The position numbers and the translations under genes are program-made. This document shows positions 59,474 through 64,000 of a DNA stretch of 64,000 bases, one piece after another. The stretch lies in the NCBI GenBank assembly GCA_008704415.1, contig VXIS01000048.1, positions 62,001 through 126,000 of the forward strand. The letters run 5' to 3'. The DNA comes from Sphaerosporella brunnea. Its lineage: Eukaryota; Ascomycota; Pezizomycetes; Pezizales; Pyronemataceae. The notes below the pieces were generated by a model that saw only the letters and a list, made by a program, of their open reading frames with translations, was not told where the DNA came from and made no database searches. Position 1 is the stretch's first letter, and every line of letters begins with the position of its first letter.

Positions 59474-59496
59474 CGATCAACGAAAGAAGCAAATGG

Positions 59497-59618
59497 GGCC
59501 AAAAATTCCCTACTCCGCCGAAGCAGAGCAGGAGCGGTCAAGGTTATAGTTTTCAACCAGCAAAAACAAGCTCTCGGATAAATCCTCACTGAGACTCGTA
59601 ATGCCCTTGCACTGGGAT
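59497..59618 (-). ncRNA. U4: U4 spliceosomal snRNA, copy 3
   Basis: Begins ATCCCAGTGCAAGGGC at 59618 and carries the same invariant 5' domain, stem I strand, UUCG hairpin and Sm site (59507-59500) as the other copies. Its start is 877 bp from the start of copy 2 on the same strand. Promoter-proximal sequence (CTTTCTTCTTCATCCC) and the TATA spacing are kept. All three look intact, so which one is expressed cannot be told from sequence. Confidence 0.9.
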
Positions 59619-59649
59619 GAAGAAGAAAGAAGGGAGGGGGAGAAAGGGG

Positions 59650-59658
59650 TTTTTATAG
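59650..59658 (-). promoter_or_regulatory. TATA-like box of U4 copy 3
   Basis: CTATAAAAA on the minus strand, 32-40 bp before the inferred start at 59618. Confidence 0.65.
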
Positions 59659-60680
59659 TGAATTTTGAGGCTCTGCTTCAAGGTTTGGATTTTGGCCGAC
59701 GTTAGGGCTCGGGGTTCGGGGTGTGTGCGGGCATTGTTTGTCACTCATCATCACAGATGCAGGTGACTTCAGAAAGCCAATTTTGCATCATTAAGGTTGC
59801 ATTGACGTTTATATTGAGCGACAGGCGTTACGTCAAGAAGCCTTCCAAGGCGCCTGCATAATCGATTAATCAAGGCGTCGCGACAATTGCTCAGCTTATT
59901 GGGATGTCCGGCAGTTCTTCGCAATTCTGGACTATTATGTTCATGCCGCCTAAACCACATTGGAGAGGAGTCCACGAGTTTTGATATCATCTTGGTAGGA
60001 AGAGCGACAGCGGAGGGTGCCTGACTAAAGATGGAGCCCAAAAATAGAAAGGCACACCAACTGATTGGCGTGCATGTTTTTACAACTGCACGTCCAATCA
60101 AATTCGCGTGGCAATGTCCATGGCTATTTTGATGCACAAGCCGGTTTAGTGCCTTGATGCAACCGACTTGTAACCATCAAAAACTAAGGTTCTGGGACTT
60201 CTGCCGTGATTCCATGGCCGAATCACGGTCCTCACCGGGACAAGAGCCCCTATTTGTGGTGTTAGACGCCGTGGAAGCTGTGGCGCTTGCGAATATCAGG
60301 CCTACTGCGCTGTGCAGAGATCGCGGTTTCGACCCACGAACGGTGAGTAGGCCCGGTTCCAGAAGACGTAGCCGAGCAGCGCTTCTGGCTCGCTGTAATC
60401 ACTAGATCGGCGTGAGGATAACAGTCAACCGGTTGCGGGGTTTCATCGGTGTACCCCTGATGCCTAAGCGCCAGACAGCACGAACTTGCATGAAGCTTGT
60501 GGATCAAGTTGCGCCGGTGAGGAAATCCTTATAACAATCCCATCGTCCTACCGTGCGTGATTCTGCTGTGTCTTGCGATCTGGAAAGTTATCGAACACGG
60601 GGACCAGAAGGACGCGCCCATGAAGCCCAAAACATTGCCAGACCAAACACCAAAAACGAATCGGTAGCTGCTGCGTGAGA
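59659..60680. other. Intergenic, no supported gene
   Basis: About 1 kb. A minus-strand frame at 59769-60137 is open but shows no clear domain. A string resembling a tRNA B box at about 60330 (GGTTTCGACCC) has no matching acceptor or anticodon arms. Confidence 0.45.
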
Positions 60681-61999
60681 ATGCTGGACATCAAGCAGTT
60701 TACGATGCATAACAGTGGTCAACCCCAACGATTATACACCGTCACCCGAAGCACCACATTTCTTGTTGTCAAAAGGGAAGCCGTGGCCCAAGGCCTCGTC
60801 ACCGATGCTCCAGATCCAACAGTAGTGGTGCAAACAGCGGTGGTCACTCATATGAGCGGCACATCGTCCTTTACCTATGAAGAGCATTTCAGTACCGGTA
60901 GGAACGTCTTGTTTTTCCGCCACCAGTTGCTAACAGCTCAATTTCAGCTACACCAGATGCCGGTCAATCTGGTGGCCCCTCGAGCAACTTCATAATAGCA
61001 CTGAGTGTGGCAGTACCGACCGTTCTGATACTGTTGATAGCCCTTCTCATGTGGGGCTTTCGCCGGCGACGGGCAAAACATGCTGCAGACCGTGAAAAAA
61101 ACCCCAGTACTGCTTCGAATTCGCCCTCCGCAAAATCAATCGGCAAGCTCTCCTCAAACTCCGGTTGGCGACCGGGAGCTCCATCGCCTCGCAGCAATCC
61201 TCCCCCACCCAATCCACCCAGGCACCGCCTCTCCATAGTCCAAGAGCACCGAACTGGCTTCACGCCCCCCGCATCACCTGAGCGACTTCCAGCACGCACT
61301 GATACGGGGACGCCAATAGCCGAGCTCCCAACACCGATTTCGCCGTTAACAGTGAGCAAGAACCTCAGCACCATCTTCCAGACACGGCGGGCCATGCGCC
61401 CAGCCCTCCCGCGTCTACAAATCAACAGCGCCAACAATCAACACTCAATAGCGCAAATGCCGTTTTCCCCCGACCTTGTCAGCGCACTTACTCCCGTTGT
61501 TTTGACCACGGTGGATCGACTGAATCATGCCCGATCAAGCTCCTGCGGCGCTGTCTACACACCATCCGAACCCACGCGCATAGCGAGCGTCTCATCACAA
61601 TCGAATCAATCCCAATTTTCTCCCCCTAGACTAGGACCAGATCTCTCGGTTCAGACAACAGCTACATGTCTTTCTGGCTTAGGCCCGGGGCCCAATTTTT
61701 TGAGCTCGGCTTCAACGGGGCCGAATAATGCCTCTTACTCGGCATCAGAAGCGACAGAACCCCCAGCACCCAGAAGACCAACAGCCTTCCCATACGGATA
61801 TCAGAGTGAATACCCAGAAGTCGCTGGACCGCCACCCACATTGGTAACCTCGGCGAATCGACAGCGAGAGATGTGGCTGCTCGCAGAGGAGGAGAGGCTT
61901 GTGAAGGAGAGAGTAAAGGCCACACAGGAGCTTATTAGGCTTAAGAATGAAGAAGCTAGGATTTTGGATCGGAAACGACAGCTCGGTATTGGCCGATGA
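60681..61999 (+). CDS. Single-pass membrane protein with Ser/Pro-rich cytoplasmic tail
   Basis: Exons 60681-60891 and 60948-61999; 420 residues, although an upstream exon with a signal peptide cannot be excluded. The N-terminal ~85 residues are Thr/Val-rich (VTRSTTFLVV, VVVQTAVVTH) and end in a Gly/Ser linker. One membrane segment follows, IIALSVAVPTVLILLIALLMWGF, then the stop-transfer RRRRAKH. The long tail is Ser/Pro/Asn-rich and ends in a charged helix (EEERLVKERVKATQELIRLKNEEARILDRKRQL). This plan is common in fungal cell-wall sensors and WSC/Mid2-like proteins, but no WSC cysteines are visible. Function unassigned. Confidence 0.65.
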
Positions 62000-62508
62000 G
62001 ACTGACCGGAAAGGGCATCGGCGCCGCGGCAGGGACTAACAGTGGAGGAGACCGGAGAAGGCCGCCTGATAACATCAGCGGGCTCCGGAGGGAAGAAACT
62101 TATTATGTGGCCATGGAGGCGCAAGCTTATTAGGGTGCGCCTAGGTGCTGAAAGAAGGAAGAGTAATTCCCTAACGCCTCGGGTGTGGACCGGACAGTCG
62201 CTTTTTTGAAGAAATGGTTGGATGTGCCATAAGATACCTTTTGTTTTTCTCTGTAGATATTATCACTGAGGCCATGTATACAAACCTCCACTAACTGGCT
62301 GCTCAGCCTCAGCTGTGGAAAGTTGTTGTATTTGCCACTCCCGATGTGATGGCGTGTGTTTGCCTGCTGTCCAACACCGGAACCCGCTACAACCACATAC
62401 GTTCACACCAAAACACCACGCTTGTTCTGCCCTTGATTTTCATTCTTATTGTTATCCCCCAGTTATTACGGCCCCACTCAATGGGCTGGAGCTGTCCGTA
62501 ATCTTGTT
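62000..62508. other. Spacer between the two last genes
   Basis: About 500 bp with no gene seen; it should hold the 3' end of the membrane protein and the promoter of the next gene. Confidence 0.5.
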
Positions 62509-64000
62509 ATGGAATATCGACCCAGATCGGCACCACCACCTCCTCACTCTCCACAGACTCTCCGTTCTTTTCAGTCCCATACAGCTGAGGACCTTGAGGT
62601 ACTGACCCCCGAGGTCCTCGAGGTAGTATAGCGCTGACCTGCTACATCATAGCGTCGTTCCAGGTCCTCCGTTGGCGATCACTCCAGCTCAACTGCTACA
62701 GAGGGGACTTCGACTTCTCTTCTCCACCGCGTCAGGGCTTTTATTTCGCCCAGCAGCATCGATATATCATTTACCGGGGAAGTAGAACATCCTAATGAGA
62801 ATGCGCCGACCAGACCGAGGTCCCATGCTACGATATCCTTTTCTGGGGAGGACCACGAAAAGGGGAGTGTCAGAGACTCGAATTTCAGGGTGGGGAGTTT
62901 ACTCGCCCCTGGGTTCATGGACGGTGGGGACGAGGATCCAGTTGTGACACCGTCGAGTAACCATGGCTATCAATCAGACCCCGATCTCGACGAAGTAGTC
63001 CGGATTGGAAGCGTGGCCCAGAAAACCGTGGCAGCATCCATCGTGGAGGAACCGAGCCCCACATTAGGCCGGCCACATTTCTCGCACGCATCTATTCCTG
63101 CCGATATAGGTCGAACGGTGATAACGAAGAGATCGAAACGTCGGAGCTTGGGAAAGATAACGCCTTCTCCTGCAGCATCCGGAGTTGGAGCTGTTGGTGC
63201 CTTGGCCGAGGCATATCCTTCTGAGGACGAAGGCATAGATGATCCGAAAGCCATACGACGACGGGTTATGTCCCGGTCAATTACTGGAGCAAGATCTGGA
63301 ACGGCGAAAGATCCGATCATCCAAATATATGATGATAGTTCTTCAATGGATTCGTGTGTGAATTCTCCAGATCTTTTCGCTAGGCCACTTCATGTCGGCT
63401 CTCCCGTCCAACGAGAGCCAGAAACTCCTACCAATACCATTGCTACACCGCCTCCACTCATTGGAATCTTTCCTGCTTCTGATTCTGAGAATGTTCCGCA
63501 TTCGCCGACATCAGAGCAATTCTTCCAGGATTCAGGGGTCCGCACGCCACCAGAGCAGTCTATGTTGGCACACACCGGTGCATCCACCCCCGAAGATGTG
63601 GAGCCAGGCACTGCAATTGTCGAGCGAGGGACCGAGACTGAGTTTGACTACGATGAATACGCCGAAGTGAAGTATGGGCCGCCAGGGGCGTCTACAGTGC
63701 CTACCAAACGTGGAACGCCAGCCGTGAATGATGACGGAGAAGGAGCCCGTCCAGAGAGCACTGAAACAGGTGATTTTGCTAGCATGTCCTCCAATGCCAA
63801 CTCCGATCCATTATCACTCGGATCCGGGCGGCACTCCACACCGGTAATCACTCGCTCCGAGGGACCGAAATCGAATTCAATAGCCCTGCGACGTTCGCGG
63901 GAGTTAGCCCAAGCTATATCCAGAAGCATGTCACCCATACGGGTCCGATCCGAGGATGGCACCGAGATTCCAGTCACAACGTCTCCATCGTTTACACGGA
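62509..64000 (+). CDS. Large Ser/Thr/Pro-rich disordered protein, 5' part (runs off window)
   Basis: ATG 62509 opens MEYRPRSAPPPPHSPQTLRS. Exon 1 ends at 62598 and a 54-nt intron (62599-62652, donor GTACTG) leads to exon 2, which stays open to the window end (about 479 residues so far). It lacks early Met codons but is uninterrupted for 1.35 kb. Content is low-complexity acidic/Ser/Pro/Thr with basic patches (TKRSKRRSLGK, DPKAIRRRVMSRSI) and phosphosite-like SP/TP motifs. No folded domain appears in the visible part, so the family is not identified. A coiled-coil or catalytic region may lie beyond 64000. Exon joins are in phase. Confidence 0.6.

Noticed and set aside
58503..59589. Apparent family of small proteins starting MRIYPRACFCWLKTITLT at 58712 and 59589, with a related stretch in frame at about 10.9 kb
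   Set aside because: The shared peptide is simply the U4 snRNA read as codons; conservation ends where the RNA ends.
59769..60137. 122-codon minus-strand frame with a vague HTH-like end
   Set aside because: No consistent transposase motif; the resemblance is too weak to report as a feature.
60268..60375. tRNA-like string with GGTTTCGACCC
   Set aside because: Flanks do not pair as a T arm and no A box lies at the right distance.

Overview
The window looks like nuclear DNA of a filamentous ascomycete (Pezizomycotina). The genes carry many introns of about 46-60 nt with GT-AG ends and CTAAC/CTGAC branch sites. The gene set is fungal: ERG27, a Zn2Cys6 regulator, a Uds1 septation protein, a rhodopsin-like membrane protein, fungal VPS13 and MER3. 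Transposon relics lie between genes. I cannot fix the class from sequence alone.

Layout. 1-3725 is the 3' part of the meiotic helicase HFM1/MER3. 4.4-5.2 kb has a small MYND-finger gene. 7.2-10.3 kb has a non-LTR RNase H relic, then NCS6 (tRNA thiolation) and ERG27 (sterol C-4 demethylation). 10.8 kb has the first of three U4 snRNA genes, followed by a Uds1 coiled-coil gene. 15.7-16.8 kb is a complete-ended but internally broken Tc1/mariner-type element with 34-bp terminal repeats and TA duplication. 17.2-27.6 kb is VPS13, divergent from a mitochondrial DUF3429-type gene. Ribosomal protein eL8 (30 kb), glycerol kinase GUT1 (33-35 kb) and a four-helix membrane protein (37 kb) follow. 38-48 kb is gene-poor. 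48.2-49.6 kb encodes a rhodopsin-like membrane protein and 52.7-55.2 kb a Zn2Cys6 regulator. 56.2 kb holds a copia-type gag relic and 57.4 kb a second four-helix membrane protein. 58.6 and 59.5 kb hold two more U4 genes in tandem. 60.7-64 kb has a single-pass membrane protein and the start of a long disordered protein cut by the window end.

The strongest unexpected result is the U4 set. A ~122-nt segment is repeated three times on the minus strand. It has the U4 5' domain, a UUCG-capped 3' hairpin and an Sm site, and each copy has its own TATA-like box about 35-42 bp upstream. A short inverted repeat is conserved downstream of all three. The apparent small proteins read from these copies are shadows of the RNA gene.

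The genes are ordinary chromosomal neighbours rather than a pathway cluster. I see no biosynthetic cluster, CRISPR array, tRNA or rRNA.
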